From positions 704,145,622 through 704,209,621 of the forward strand of contig NC_057810.1 of NCBI RefSeq assembly GCF_018294505.1: a DNA stretch of 64,000 bases, written 5' to 3'. The notes under the pieces are model-generated. The model saw nothing but the letters and a program-made list of their open reading frames with translations. It was not told the DNA's origin and did not search any database. The position numbers were made by a program, and so were the translations under genes. The stretch is from Triticum aestivum. Its lineage: Eukaryota > Streptophyta > Magnoliopsida > Poales > Poaceae. Positions 22,640 through 33,964 of the stretch are shown piece by piece; the stretch's first letter is position 1; each line of letters starts with the position of its first letter.

Positions 22640-23529
22640 CAAGGCGGCGGCCCTGCTCGCTCGGTCAGTCAGCACGTCCAGTGTGGCGCGGGCACGTGTA
22701 CGTCGACGGCCGCGAAAAAGAAGCACGCCAGCCAAACCACGACCAATAGGCGAACTAATCAGTCGATAAATTAAATGGCGTGCGTGCCTACAGAGCTTTT
22801 TCTGTACGAGGTATATACCACGCGCGGGGCATGCATGAAAATTTTCATCTCATTTCTTTGATATGTGCGCTAGTTTTGTTTTCCTTGCACATTTTTTTTG
22901 AAAGTCTTGCACATTTTCTCTCCGTCTCTATTCGCGCATGCCTGCGGTAGGCGTGCGGTGCTGGTCGTTCACGAGAGCCTCCGCTCACGTGCACAGTCCG
23001 GGCAGGCCAGAGGCCGACCCGGCGAGCTCACTCGCCCGCTGGCCACCGCAGAGGCTGGCACATATTTCCCCCTCGCACGCACGCAAGAGATGCACCGCCC
23101 ATTTCTGGGCCTCTGTCCCGAAAGCCGTCCGGCCGGCGGGCATCGCCTTGCCGTCATCATCGCACACGACGAACGAAGGCGTATGTTGGCATGGATATTA
23201 TGGGGCCCGGCCGGCGAGCTTTATCCACAAAACCAAACAGTCTCGCCTGTAGTGCTGCAGCTAGCCACAAGTCTGAGGCCCTGAGCTCTGTCAGTGCTCT
23301 CTGCCATGTCTCAAATGGCGTTTATACCCCCGACCGCTCCCTCTTCTGACACCACTGTACTGTACGCTCTCCTGCTGCTACGAGACAGTAGCCAACGAGA
23401 GAGAGAGGGAAATGAGAAAGAGACGGCGGCAGGCGGGCGGGCAGGGGGAGCCACGCCTCGCTGCTCACGAGACACGCCGGGGCAGCGGGGGACACGACGT
23501 GCCTTTCCACGCGCGCGCTCGCTCCCTCA

Positions 23530-24526
23530 GGCCATCTCCACAGCAAGACCCCATCCGGACGTCCGCTCACGTCTGTTTGGGGTGCGATTCGGTGGACGTC
23601 CGAAGGGCGGACACGCATATGGGGCATCTGCGCCCAACGTGCAGAAGGTGTTTGAGACCTCAAACGGTCCGTCCCGGCTCGTCGCAGCACCTCGCAGAGC
23701 ACGCCTCGCCGCCGTCGACGCGCAGAGCTCGCCCGCCTCCGCCTCAAGGTCGCCTGCCGACTCCCGCGCCCCGCGCCCGCGCCGGGCTGGCCCCGCGCCC
23801 CCNNNNNNNNNNNNNNNNNNNNNNNNNNNNNNNNNNNNNNNNNNNNNNNNNNNNNNNNNNNNNNNNNNNNNNNNNNNNNNNNNNNNNNNNNNNNNNNNNN
23901 NNNNNNNNNNNNNNNNNNNNNNNNNNNNNNNNNNNNNNNNNNNNNNNNNNNNNNNNNNNNNNNNNNNNNNNNNNNNNNNNNNNNNNNNNNNNNNNNNNNN
24001 NNNNNNNNNNNNNNNNNNNNNNNNNNNNNNNNNNNNNNNNNNNNNNNNNNNNNNNNNNNNNNNNNNNNNNNNNNNNNNNNNNNNNNNNNNNNNNNNNNNN
24101 NNNNNNNNNNNNNNNNNNNNNNNNNNNNNNNNNNNNNNNNNNNNNNNNNNNNNNNNNNNNNNNNNNNNNNNNNNNNNNNNNNNNNNNNNNNNNNNNNNNN
24201 NNNNNNNNNNNNNNNNNNNNNNNNNNNNNNNNNNNNNNNNNNNNNNNNNCCGCGACCCTGCGCCGCGTCGGCCGGGCTGGCTTGCCCGCGTCTCACTGAT
24301 TCATGGGCCAGAGGGCGGACAGGGGCGGACGAGAGGGACGAGAAAAGCGTCAATTTTCTATCCATTCGGAAGTATTCGTGGCTCAATTTTGGTCTAGGTT
24401 TAGGGTTGAGGCGAACAAAAACGGACACGAACGGACGTGCTTGTCCGTTTGGGTGCGCCCGCTGGGCCAGATTTTGCCCCATACGGACAAAACCGGACAA
24501 GATGGGGTTCTGCGGTGGAGTTGGCC
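23530..24526. mobile_element. PIF/Harbinger-like TIR transposon, contains an assembly gap
   Basis: The left end GGCCATCTCCACAGCAAGAC and the right end (reverse complement GGCCAACTCCACCGCAGAAC) are inverted repeats. The 3-bp target duplication TCA is at 23527-23529 and 24527-24529. Copy B of the surrounding duplication lacks it, giving a clean empty site. The middle (23803-24249) is unsequenced, so coding content is unknown. Superfamily is judged from TSD length only. Confidence 0.75.
23803..24249. other. Assembly gap (447 N)
   Basis: Run of N flanked by very GC-rich sequence (CCGCGCCCGCGCCGGGC before, CCGCGACCCTGCGCCGCG after). That composition commonly causes sequencing drop-out. Open frames drawn across it have no meaning. 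Confidence 0.98.
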
Positions 24527-24892
24527 TCACTTTCGCGCGCTCTCGCTTGACCGTGCGTGGTCACCGCGGACCCCGCCTCACCAAGCGCATCTCGACCCCA
24601 CCACCATGGCCCGCATGTCATAGTCATGGCCCGGGTTTACTGGGGATGCGAATGGAGTAGGAGTAGAAACGATGCGAGAGGAAGAGGCAAAAAGATTCGT
24701 GCTCCCGATGAGTGTGTTTGTTCCTTCAAACAGGAGCACGCCAAGCGGTAGAGCCCTAGCAACTACTAGCTCGTCATTAACAACTTGATTAGCCACCGGA
24801 TAACGAGACACGGACACAGGAGACAATCGAGGTCGAAGCCGTCGTTGGTTGAGCACGCGGGGAGGCCAACAGAACCAGCCGGATGCCGCCTC

Positions 24893-25309
24893 ATGCAGCG
24901 TGTCATGGAGGACTCCATGCGCATGCACGATGAGCGTCAATGGGAGGGCCTCGAGGAGATGATGGCCCTCTCTCCGGCCGGCGACGTCGCCATCCCCGAG
25001 CTCGATATGGTGCCGGCGGAGGAGGCGATGCAGGACGCACCGGTGGCCGTGTTCCACACGGATCTCGTGGGCCGGCACTGGAGCTGGTCGTGCACGGCTC
25101 CGGAGATGGCCGACGCCGTGGGGGGCGTGAACTGGTGCCCCACGCCGCCACGGTCACCGGAGCGGGAGGCCTCGCCACGGGAGGAGGTGGTGCAGGCACC
25201 TCCGGCTTTCCAGGCCGCCCCCGTGTACCACGCGACGCCGTCCCACCTCTGGACGCCGCCGGCCTACGTCGACCTTGTTAGCGACGACGACGACACCGGC
25301 GGCCACTGA
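24893..25309 (+). CDS. C-terminal part of a transposon-borne protein ending in a SIM-like motif
   Basis: 138 codons from ATG (MQRVMEDSMRMHDERQWEGL...). The frame stays open upstream to 24785, but there it runs through duplicated, non-homologous sequence, so the original N-terminus is lost. Landmarks are HTDLVGRHWSWSCTAPEMAD, GVNWCPTPPRSPERE and the C-terminal PPAYVDLVSDDDD. I recall similar hypothetical proteins in Triticeae Harbinger-like elements; the function is unknown. The end YVDLVSDDDD fits the pattern of a SUMO-interacting motif (hydrophobic V-D-L-V followed by acidic residues). The 3' untranslated part leads to the element's terminus at 25682. Codons are very GC-rich in third position. 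Confidence 0.6.
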   Translation: MQRVMEDSMRMHDERQWEGLEEMMALSPAGDVAIPELDMVPAEEAMQDAPVAVFHTDLVGRHWSWSCTAPEMADAVGGVNWCPTPPRSPEREASPREEVVQAPPAFQAAPVYHATPSHLWTPPAYVDLVSDDDDTGGH

Positions 25310-25682
25310 AGACGGCGAGGGCCATGGTATCGACGGGTGCGGTAGGAGCGCGCGGCGGCGTTTTTTATTTTCTTTTTATGTTAATTATGGCACTGGGCCA
25401 TTAAGTGAACTGCTAAACTGGGCCGTTTTATGGCCGTGACCCCTAACTATGTTTTATGTTTTTTTAACTGCGTTTATTTATTTATTTTAGTCATTTTATT
25501 TACGTTTTTCTGTTTTTTTCAATCTTGTCCAACGCGGACGTGATTTGGGGTGCGGTCGCGCGGTGGGCGCATGCACGACCCATCGGACAAGAACGGACAC
25601 GGGCGTACCCATTGCCGCCCCAAAGGTACAAAATCCGGCCAAACCGAACATTCGTTTGGGGTCGCGCGATGGAGTTGGTCTC
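24894..25682 (+). mobile_element. 3' fragment of a second PIF/Harbinger-like TIR transposon
   Basis: The right end GTTTGGGGTCGCGCGATGGAGTTGGTC closely resembles the terminus at 24526 (GATGGGGTTCTGCGGTGGAGTTGGCC) and is followed by TCA. Subterminal ACGGACA motifs are shared too. The left half is missing, because copy A of the duplication ends directly in its coding region at 24893/24894. Confidence 0.7.
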
Positions 25683-25683
25683 A

Positions 25684-27056
25684 TCAGTCCATAAATAAAA
25701 TGGCGTGCGTGCCTACAGTGCTTTTTCTGTACGAGGTAGTATGCGGGGCATGCATGAAAAATGGTACTCTGATATGTGCGCTAGTTTTGTTTTTATTGCA
25801 CATTTTCTCTCCATCTATATTCGCGCATGCGTCTAGGCGCGCGGTGGTGGTAGTTCACGAGAGTCGCCGGTCACGTAGTCACGTGCACTCGCCCGCCGGC
25901 CACCGCAGAGGCTGGCACATATTTTCCCCTCGCACGCACGCAAAAGATGCACCGCCCATTTCTGGGCCTCTGTCCCGAAAACCACCGGCTCCAAAGGCGT
26001 CGAAGTGGAACCCGTCCGGCCGGCGGGCATCGCATTGTCGTCACACGACGCACCAAGGCGTACGTTGGCATGGATATTATGGGGCCCGGCCGGCGAGCTT
26101 TATCCCCAAAGGCAAACAGTCTCGCTTGTAGTACTGCAGCTAGCCAGAAGTCTGAGGCCCTGAGCTCTGTCAGTGCTCTCTGGCATGTGTCAAATGGCGC
26201 TTATGCCCCCGACCGCTCCCTCTTCTGACACCAATGTACTGTACGCTCTCCTGCTCCTACGAGCCAGTAGCCAACGAGAGAGGAGAGGGAAATGGGAAAG
26301 AGACGGCGGCAGGCGGACGGGGCGGAGCCACGCCTCGCTGCTCACGAGACACGCCGGGGCAGCGGTGGACACGGCGTGCCTTTCCACGCGCGCGCTCGCT
26401 CCCTCCCTCTCGCGCCCTCTCGCTTGACCGTGCGTGGTCACCGCGGACCCCGCCTCCCCAAGCGCGCACACGCGCGCCCGCGTGGAATCCCGACCCCACC
26501 ACCATGGCCCGCATGTCATCGTCGTGGCCTGGTTTTACTGGGGATGGGAACGGAGTAGGAGTAGAAACGATGCGAGAGGAAGAGGCAAAAACATTTGTGC
26601 TCCCGAGGAGGGTGTTTGTTCGTTCAAACAGGAGCACGCCAAGCGGTAGAGCCCTAGCAACTACTAGCTCGTCATTAACAACTTGATTACCCACCGGATA
26701 ACGAGACACGGACACAGGACAGGACACTAACCCGTGTACGAGTCCCACTCGTGTACAGGTAGTACTATAGGAGCACTTTAACTAACCAACCCGGCCAGAG
26801 CTTGCCGAGAGCAGGCGCCAAGGGGAGTACTGTGATCACTTCTCTCTCTCTCTCTCTTTCGTAGCCAAAGCAGCTGGTGCTGCTGTAGCGACGCTGTGTC
26901 TCTGTGCTGTTCTGCCCACCTGCGGCGACCTGCTCCCAGTAAATAAATACCCGTACATGTCCATGCTCCATGCGCATTTGGTGTATTGGAGACGATCGAG
27001 GTCGAAGCCGTTGTTCGTTGAGCACGCTGGGAGGCCAACAGAACCAGCCGGATGCC
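25684..27056 (+). repeat. Direct duplication, copy B
   Basis: Begins ATCAGTCCATAAATAAAATGG and ends CCAGCCGGATGCCGCCTC. It has an uninterrupted counterpart of copy A plus a 270-bp middle stretch with a (TC)n microsatellite at about 26838-26858. Its left border is the terminus of the transposon fragment that separates the two copies. I see no gene with family features in it. Confidence 0.88.
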
Positions 27057-27767
27057 GCCTCGCGCCCCGACGCCGGAATTAAAACGCTTCCGTGCTGTCA
27101 GCCCTAGGGCCCCGGACGGTCTCATCGTCTCGGGCTGCATGCACCTCGACGGCGCGGCCTCCGGCATGCATGGATACGTAGACGGCACACGCAGTTTCGT
27201 ATCCGTTGCTCCAACTAGCACAACGGCTGCTGCACGTTGGCGGTAGTACGAGCGAGCGAGCGGGCGGGTACTGGCAAATGACCGGTCGCTGGAGTCGTCC
27301 GTCGCCGTGGTACGGCCGGAGTGACGGCACGGTCCATGGGCGGCCGGGGCGTCGTGTCGCATGGAACGAGCTCATTTATGCCTGTGTACGGTGTACCTAG
27401 TGTCGTAGTAATGGTGCAGCGGCCTTGGCTATCACTGGTCACCGCATCAGCGTTGCAGCAGGCCGCGCGTGTACGGTGTACCACTAGTGCTAGTGCAGCA
27501 CCACGCTAGTCATCACTGGTCATCGAAGCAGCCTTTTATCCATTGCCAAATACCGACCCCCGGGCCGCCGGACACCGACCGACGCGGCAGAGGGGTACTA
27601 GGCCGTGTTCTTGCACGTACTGGTACTAGTATGCTTTTAGGCTCGGGCCCGGTTTGGATAAGCCAATTCCTGTCATCTTTACCGCAAAAAGAAATTCCTT
27701 TGATCTTGTATGATATATGGAGCAGCATTTCTCCTAGCGCGAACACTGTTGTTTCTAGTCTACACTT
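27057..27767. other. Unassigned GC-rich DNA
   Basis: No recognised element or gene. It contains a short GAGC repeat (about 27249-27264) and a pair of similar phrases around GTGTACGGTGTACC (about 27384 and 27471). Frames up to about 100 codons overlap on both strands without family signature. Confidence 0.45.
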
Positions 27768-28054
27768 TTAGAGCAACTCTAGCACACCCGTATATGTCTT
27801 AAACCCGTAAAATTCTGTCGACTATACGGGCTCGGCTCAATTTTCTGGTCAGAACAGAGCCCGTATACTCGTCCGGCCCGTTAATATTTTTACTGCGGCC
27901 CACGAACCGTCTCCCCCGTGAAGCAGTATATCTACGAGTTCGCGGGGCATATGCGGGTTGAAACCCTATCCCCCCGCCGCCGCGTCTCGCCACAATTCCC
28001 CACTCCCCCTCACATTTCTCGCCGCCTGTGAGCCCACTTCCGCCTTCAGCCGCC

Positions 28055-28651
28055 ATGTGGGGTCGCATGTGGAGCTTCGGCCGCAGCTCCGGCGGGGGCC
28101 GCGACCCCGAGCGCGAGCGGCGTGTCCGCTCGGACGGCGTGAGGAAGCGTGCGGCGAGGAAGTGCACGAAAAAGGGCCTTGAGCCGCCGCCGAGCCTCCT
28201 CCTTCGTGAGACAGAGGAGTACGACCGTCGGCACTGCCGTACGCCCTCCTCGGCCGCGGGCTCGTCCTCCGCCGCGAGCTCTTCCTCTTCCGGCGCGGGG
28301 CTTCTTCCCGTGAAAAGGGAGTGGTCGGAGGAGCCGGAGGAGATCGAGGTTGTCGCCGTCAAGCAGGAGCCGGAGGAGATCGAGGTCGTCGCCGTCAAGC
28401 AGGAGCCCGAGTAGATCGAGGTCATCGTCGTCAAGCAGGAGTCAGAGGAGATCGAGCGCCAAGGGGTCGATGCCACGACGGAGCTTGCGCGAGGAGGCAG
28501 AGTGTCGGCGCCACGACAAGAAGGTCGAAGACCTCATCCTCAAGCAGGCGCGGCCAACCTTGCCGTGAAGGACAAGGACGACGAGTGGCGGCGCATCCGC
28601 GAGGAGCAGAGGGAGAAGTTCATCGACCTCGTCAGCTCCGACGAGGACTGA
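28055..28651 (+). pseudogene. Transposon-borne protein with repeated SUMO-site-like motifs and a SIM-like C-terminus
   Basis: Starts MWGRMWSFGRSSGGGRD; a basic segment (VRKRAARKCTKKG) and LLLRETEEYDRRH follow. Then comes a tandem repeat of a ~14-residue unit, EEIEVVAVKQEP, in three versions. Each has VKQE, and a fourth site, VKRE, lies just upstream; all fit the sumoylation consensus (hydrophobic-K-x-E). The C-terminus is REKFIDLVSSDED. One TAG (28412-28414) interrupts the third repeat where GAG is expected. The middle (about 28475-28550) reads better in another frame (REEAECRRHDKKVEDLIL), suggesting two compensating shifts. The basic and hydrophobic-acidic modules suggest a nuclear protein; the role is unknown. 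Confidence 0.6.
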
Positions 28652-29088
28652 GCTCCTCCACCGCGTCGTCCTCGGCCGCAAGCTCGTCCATTTTGGTATA
28701 TCAACCTCGGCCTCGCCGCCGCGAGATCCCTCACCCCCCTCTAGTAGTAGTAGTAGAATGTAGTATATATGATAATGTAGCATGCGATGATGAACTATGA
28801 GTGATCATGTGGTATGTAATGAATTAGTGTGGTTGCAATTTCTCCCGCGAATCAATTTTTCAAATTATACAGTTTCATATACAGGTTCTACTCTGCCACG
28901 CATGATTTCGACCCGTAAAACAGTTCTTCGTCGAACTGTAAACGCCTATTTGGGTCGCGGTTTACGGGGTCTGCTTCAGTGGCAGAGCTATGTGCAAGTC
29001 TGGGGGGCTGTGCCCCCCCAACTTTGGACCAAACTATGAAGAAATTTTTTGAGGAAGGGCTTAGATGATGATGTTTTTTAGCAGTTTA

Positions 29089-30025
29089 TGTTGAAATGTG
29101 AGATGGGCCAAGAGCCCATATGGTAATTTTAGATTTGATCTCTAAGGGCCCATGTAGGTGGCATGACAAGGTGGTGGGAAGTTTAGTCCCACCATGCTAG
29201 TAGAAGGAAAGTTGGAGTGGTTTATAAGGGTGGCTCTTCTACATGCTATTGGAGCTTGAGAAGAGAAGAGACCCTCGCGCGCTCCTCCTCCACCGCCCGC
29301 CTTGCCACGCCACGCCGCGTCGCGCCGCGCCGCCAGTCACTAATAGAGAGTTTCTGACAGCAGGGCCACGATCTGAGACGTCGGATCGTGGGCTGTCACG
29401 GACTCGGACGTGGGTCGAGCCCACGTCTCTCCACGCAGCTGCATCTATATAAGCGTGCGGTGTCCCCTAACCCTAGCCGCCATGATCAGATCACATCTGC
29501 TCCACGCGAACCGCCCACCGTTGTTCCTTTGATGTTGTTGCCGCCCGTGACTCCATCCCGTCCGCCGCGTACATGGTTGACGGGGGAGCAGGTCTCCGAA
29601 ACTCCGTCTCTCTGGTTCCTGTACGGGAGAGAGACGAGTAGGTTTTTGGGAAGCGACTATGCGACTGCTCGCCTCTGATCCACTACTTCCTCTACGTCCG
29701 CGTCGTCTCCGTCATCACCATGTCCAGCGACGCCGAACGCGCTGCCGCCGAGAAGACCGAGGCCGACAAGAAGGCTGCCGAGGACGCTTCTACTGCTGCC
29801 ACCGCGGCGGTGGCTTCTGCATGGCCTACTGGAGGGTATACCGCATTTATCCCTCTCCTGATAATTCTTGTAGTAGCAGTGCTAGCATCATTTGTAGATT
29901 TGTCTACTATTTGCGTAATATGTGCTTGTTTAGATCAGTACCAGTATGTTGTTAGTTCTGTTAATGCCATGCTAGTTATCTACTTATGGATTAAATTAGT
30001 CGAAAAATTGCCTATTTTCTTAGCA
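29089..30025 (+). repeat. 5' LTR of the 6.4-kb Copia element
   Basis: 937 bp with a TATA box TATATAAG at 29446-29453. Compared with the 3' LTR it lacks about 55 bp near 29330 (the part containing ATGAGCCGAGCTCACACC at about 34780 is missing). The sequence after it does not resemble a methionine-tRNA primer-binding site. Confidence 0.92.
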
Positions 30026-30046
30026 ATCCAAAAACCTATTATGTGT
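29720..30046 (+). CDS. LTR-encoded leader ORF running into gag
   Basis: An ATG in the LTR (MSSDAERAAAEKTEADKK, then Ala-rich) opens a frame that crosses the LTR end and reaches the gag N-terminus (FSASGFAAALKPDKF) without a stop. It includes a strongly hydrophobic stretch (FIPLLIILVVAVLASF). The same ORF is kept in the 3' LTR from 35193. The Ala/Glu-rich first 40 residues look like a real gag start. The hydrophobic part may instead be intron: a GT-rich donor is possible near 29836 and an acceptor TATGTGTAG near 30049. Whether spliced or read through cannot be told from sequence alone. Confidence 0.45.
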
Positions 30047-33000
30047 AGGAATTTTTCGGCAAGTGGCTTTGCCGCAGCACTGAAACCGGATAAGTTTACC
30101 GTACGTATTTTAAGCGTTGGCAGACAAAGACCACTTTATGGCTCACGGCTAGGAACGTGTTCTGGGTCACCGGTGTGTCCACGGGAACGATTGCTCCTAA
30201 ATAGGAGCAGGCGTTCAGGGAGGCAACCACTGTGTTTCTCGGAGCAGTTCTTAGCGTGATCGGAGATAAACTGGTCGACGCATATTTACATGTGCATGTC
30301 GTCAAGGACTTGTGGGAGGCGCTCGAATCTAAGTTCGGGGCCGCCGATGCAGGGAGCGAGATGTATATTATAGAGCAGTTCCATGATTACAAGATGGTTG
30401 AAAACCGTCCTGTACTGGAGCAGGCTCATGAGATAATATGCATTGTTAAGGAGCTTCAGCTTCTGAAGTGCGAGTTACCGGGCAAGTTTGTCGCGGGCTG
30501 CATAATCGCTAAGCTCCCCAATTCCTGGAGGAACTTTGCCACCACTCTGAAACATCAGAGGCGTGAATTCTCTGTGGAGGATGTCATTGGCCATCTGAGT
30601 GTTGAGCAGAATTCGAGGGCAAAGGACTCGCACGGAAAAGGGGCCGAAGGGACTTCTGTTGCCAACATGGTGAACCAGAGGAACTTCAACTCCCACAAGT
30701 TCAAGGGAAAGAACGGTGTCCAACAGAATACCGACTTCAAGAAGAAGGGTAAGAAGACCTTCAAGAAGAACAAGAAGGATGAGGGCTGCTTTACTTGTAG
30801 TTCGGCTAAACATTGGGCCAACAAGTGCCCAAACAAGTTTAAGAAGTCAGGACAGGACTCCAAGTCTGTCAACATGATTGTGGGCAACAATGAGAATGGT
30901 GCATCTGGGTACGGTAATTTATTTACTGTTTTTTCAGTGTTTCAGCCTACCGATTGGTGGGTGGATACAGGTGCAGGTGTTCATGTGTGTGCTGACATTT
31001 CATTGTTCTCTTCTTACCAGGTCATAGGCCGCGAGTCCGTATTGACGGGGAATGGAGCGAGTGCTTCTGTTCATGGTGTTGGCACGGTCGATCTGAAGTT
31101 TACTTCGGGAAGGATCGTGCAGCTGAAGAACATGCAGCATGTCCCCGCCATCAAGAAGAACCTTGTTAGTGGCTCCCTTCTATGTAGAGAAGGGTTTAAG
31201 TTGGCATTCGAGTCTAATAAATTAGTTGTTACTAAGTATGGACTATTTGTTGGAAAAGGTTATGAGAGCGGAGGGATGTTCCGCCTTTCCCTCGCAGATT
31301 TCTGTAATAAAGTCGTGAACCATATTCATTCGAGTGTTAATGAATCTGAAGTTTGGCATTCCCGTCTTTGTCACATAAGTTTCGGTGTTATGACGCGGCT
31401 AGCTAAGTTGGATTTAATCCCGAGTTTCACTTTAGCCAAAGGTTCTAAGTGCCTGTCATGTGTGCAAGCTAAGCAACCTAGCCAGCCTCACAAGGCTGCG
31501 GAGGAGAGACACTTGGCACCGTTAGAACTCATACATTCTGATCTTTGTGAGATGAATGGAGTGTTGACTAAAGGTGGAAAGAAGTACTTCATGACACTGA
31601 TAGATAATTCCACTAGATATTGCTATGTATATCTGTTAAATACTAAAGATGAGGCTCTACACTACTTTAAAATCTATAAGGCAGAAGTTGAGAATCAACT
31701 TGAAAAGAAAATTAAACGAGTCCGGTCAGATCGTGGTGGAGAGTACTTCTCGAGTGAGTTTGATTCCTTCTGTGCGGAACACGGCATTATTCATGAGAGG
31801 ACGCCTCCCTATTCTCCCAAGTCAAACGGGGTTGTCGAGCGGAAAAACCATACTCTAACTGATCTGGTTAACGCCATGTTAGATACATCGGGTTTATCCA
31901 AGGCATGGTGGGGGGAGGCTATATTGACGGCATGTCATGTCCTGAATAAAGTTCCGACAAAGGATAATGAGATCACTCCCTATGAGAAATGGGCAAAGAG
32001 AAGGACAACACTCTTGTACTTGCGTACTTGGGGCTGTTTGGCGAAAGTCAACGTGCCGATCCCCAAAAAGCGTAAGCTTGGACCCAAGACTATGGAGTGC
32101 GTTAATTTGGGGTACGCTAAGAACAGCGTTGGCTATAGATTTCTAGTAGTGAAATCTGAGGTACCTGACCAGAAGGTCGGTACAATTATGGAGTCTAAGG
32201 ATGCTACATTCTTTGAGGATATTTTTCATGTGAGAGATATGCAAAGCACTTCTAGACAGGAATCTGAGGAGACTCCTGAGCCTGCCATTCCTATGGAATA
32301 TTATGAACGAACACATGATGAAAATCCTGAGGAGGATGACGAGTAAACCCTTGGTAGGGGCAAGAGACAAAGGACTGCAAAGACCTTTGGTGTTGATTTC
32401 CTCGTGTACCTCGTGGATGATACTCTCACTTCTATTTCAGAAGCGTATGCCTCTCCAGAAGCTGACTACTGGAAGGATGCAGTCCGTAGCGAGATGGATT
32501 CCATCATGGCTAACGGGACATGGGAGATCACTGAGCGTCCCTATGGTTGCAAACCATTGGGATGTAAGTGGTGTTCAAGAAAAATCTTAGGCCCGATGGT
32601 ACGATTGAAAAGTACAAGGCTAGGCTTGTGGCCAAGGGCTATGACCAGAAAGAAGAGGAATATTTCTTCGATACTTATTCACCTGTGGCTAGACTGACAA
32701 CCATTCGAGTATTACTCTCGTTGGCGGCCTCGCATGGTCTTCTCGTCCATCAAATGGATGTTAAGACGACTTTTCTGAATGGAGAGCTAAACGAGGAAAT
32801 CTACATGCAACAGCCAGATGGCTTTGTGATAGATGGTCAGGAAAGAAAGGTGTGTAGGTTGCTGAAATCTTTATATGGCCTGAAGCAAGCACCTAAGCAA
32901 TGGCATGATAAGTTTAATACAACTCTGACATCTGTTGGATTCGTTGTTAATGAAGCTGACAAATGTGTATACTATCGCCATGGTGGGGGCGAAGGAGTTA

Positions 33001-33964
33001 TACTGTGCTTGTATGTTGATGACATAGTGATATTCGGAACCAACCTCAAAGTCATTGAGGAGGTTAAGTCGTTTCTGTCTCAGAACTTTGAGATGAAGGA
33101 CCTTGGTGTGGCTGATGTTATCTTGAACATCAAGCTACTGAGAGATAATGAGGGTGGGATCACACTTCTGCAATCCCATTATGTTGAGAAGGTGTTGAGC
33201 CGTTTTGGATATTCGGACTGCACACCATCTCAAACACCATATGATCCTAGCATGTTGATTCGAAAGTCCAAAGGCATGGCTAAAGATCAATTGAGATACG
33301 CTCAAATCATTGGTTCACTGATGTACCTAGCGAGCGCAATGAGGCCTGACATCGCGTTTGCTGTGAGAAAACTGAGCCGGTTTGTTTCCAAACCGGGTGA
33401 TGTACATTGGCATGCTGTTGAAAGAGTTATGCACTATCTGAAAGGTACTATGAACTATGGACTTCACTATACCGGAGACCGTTGGTACTTGAAGGGTATA
33501 GTGATGCGAATTGGATCTCTGATGCTGATGAGATGAACGCCACAACTGGGTATATGTTTACTCTGGGATGTGGCGCTGTTTCCTGGAAGTCTTGCAAGCA
33601 AACGATCTTAACGAGATCGATAATGGAAGCAGAATTAACAGCATTAGACACTTCTGGTGTTGAAGCAGGATGGCTTCGAGATCTTTTGATGGACTTGCCA
33701 TTTGTTGATAAACCGGTTCAGGCTATCCTTATGAACTGTGATAGTCAGACTGTTATCACCAAGGTGAAGAGTTCAAAGGACAACATGAAGTCCAACAAAC
33801 ACATAAGAATGAGATTAAAAGCTGTCAGAAAATTAAGAAACTCCGGAGTGATAGCGTTGGACTATGTCCATACAGCTAAGAATCTGGCAGATCCCTTTAC
33901 GAAAGGGCTATCGCGTGTAGTGATAGATAGTGCATCAAGGGAGATGGGTATGAGACCCACATGA
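30047..33964 (+). pseudogene. Copia gag-pol polyprotein with a few disabling changes
   Basis: Gag begins near 30050 (FSASGFAAALKPDKF). It shifts frame at about 30102, meets TAG at 30202-30204, then runs openly from 30232 to 32346. It contains a zinc knuckle (CFTCSSAKHWANKC, CX2CX4HX4C), protease DTGAG (about 30964), and an integrase with HHCC (HSRLCH...CLSC) and catalytic context (HSDLCEM, RSDRGGEY, PPYSPKSNGVVERKN). TAA at 32344 is in frame, and the polyprotein continues to about 32570, shifts, and gives reverse transcriptase 32568-33480 (MDVKTTFLNG, LCLYVDDIV). A second shift near 33482 leads into RNase H ([25 protein letters not shown]) to 33964. Two stops and three shifts mean it is dead, but recently so compared with the Angela copy. 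Confidence 0.92.

Larger units (their letters stand above)
22749..24893 (+). repeat. Direct duplication, copy A (interrupted)
   Basis: The parts 22749-23529, 24527-24808 and 24809-24893 match 25684-26408, 26409-26721 and 26992-27056 in the same order and orientation. Copy A is split by a TIR transposon (23530-24526) and lacks about 270 bp that copy B has (26722-26991). The duplicated sequence includes CGTGCGTGCCTACAG, GGCATGCATGAAAA and CATGGATATTATGGGGCCCG. I do not recognise a gene in it. Confidence 0.88.

Noticed and set aside
23294..24530. Long open frames of about 300-400 codons on both strands
   Set aside because: They exist only because the N run has no stop codons. Flanking parts are transposon and duplicated non-coding sequence.
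29239..29452. Arg/Pro-rich frames near the 5' LTR TATA box
   Set aside because: Part of the 5' LTR of the 6.4-kb Copia element, repeated in its 3' LTR; no independent gene evidence.
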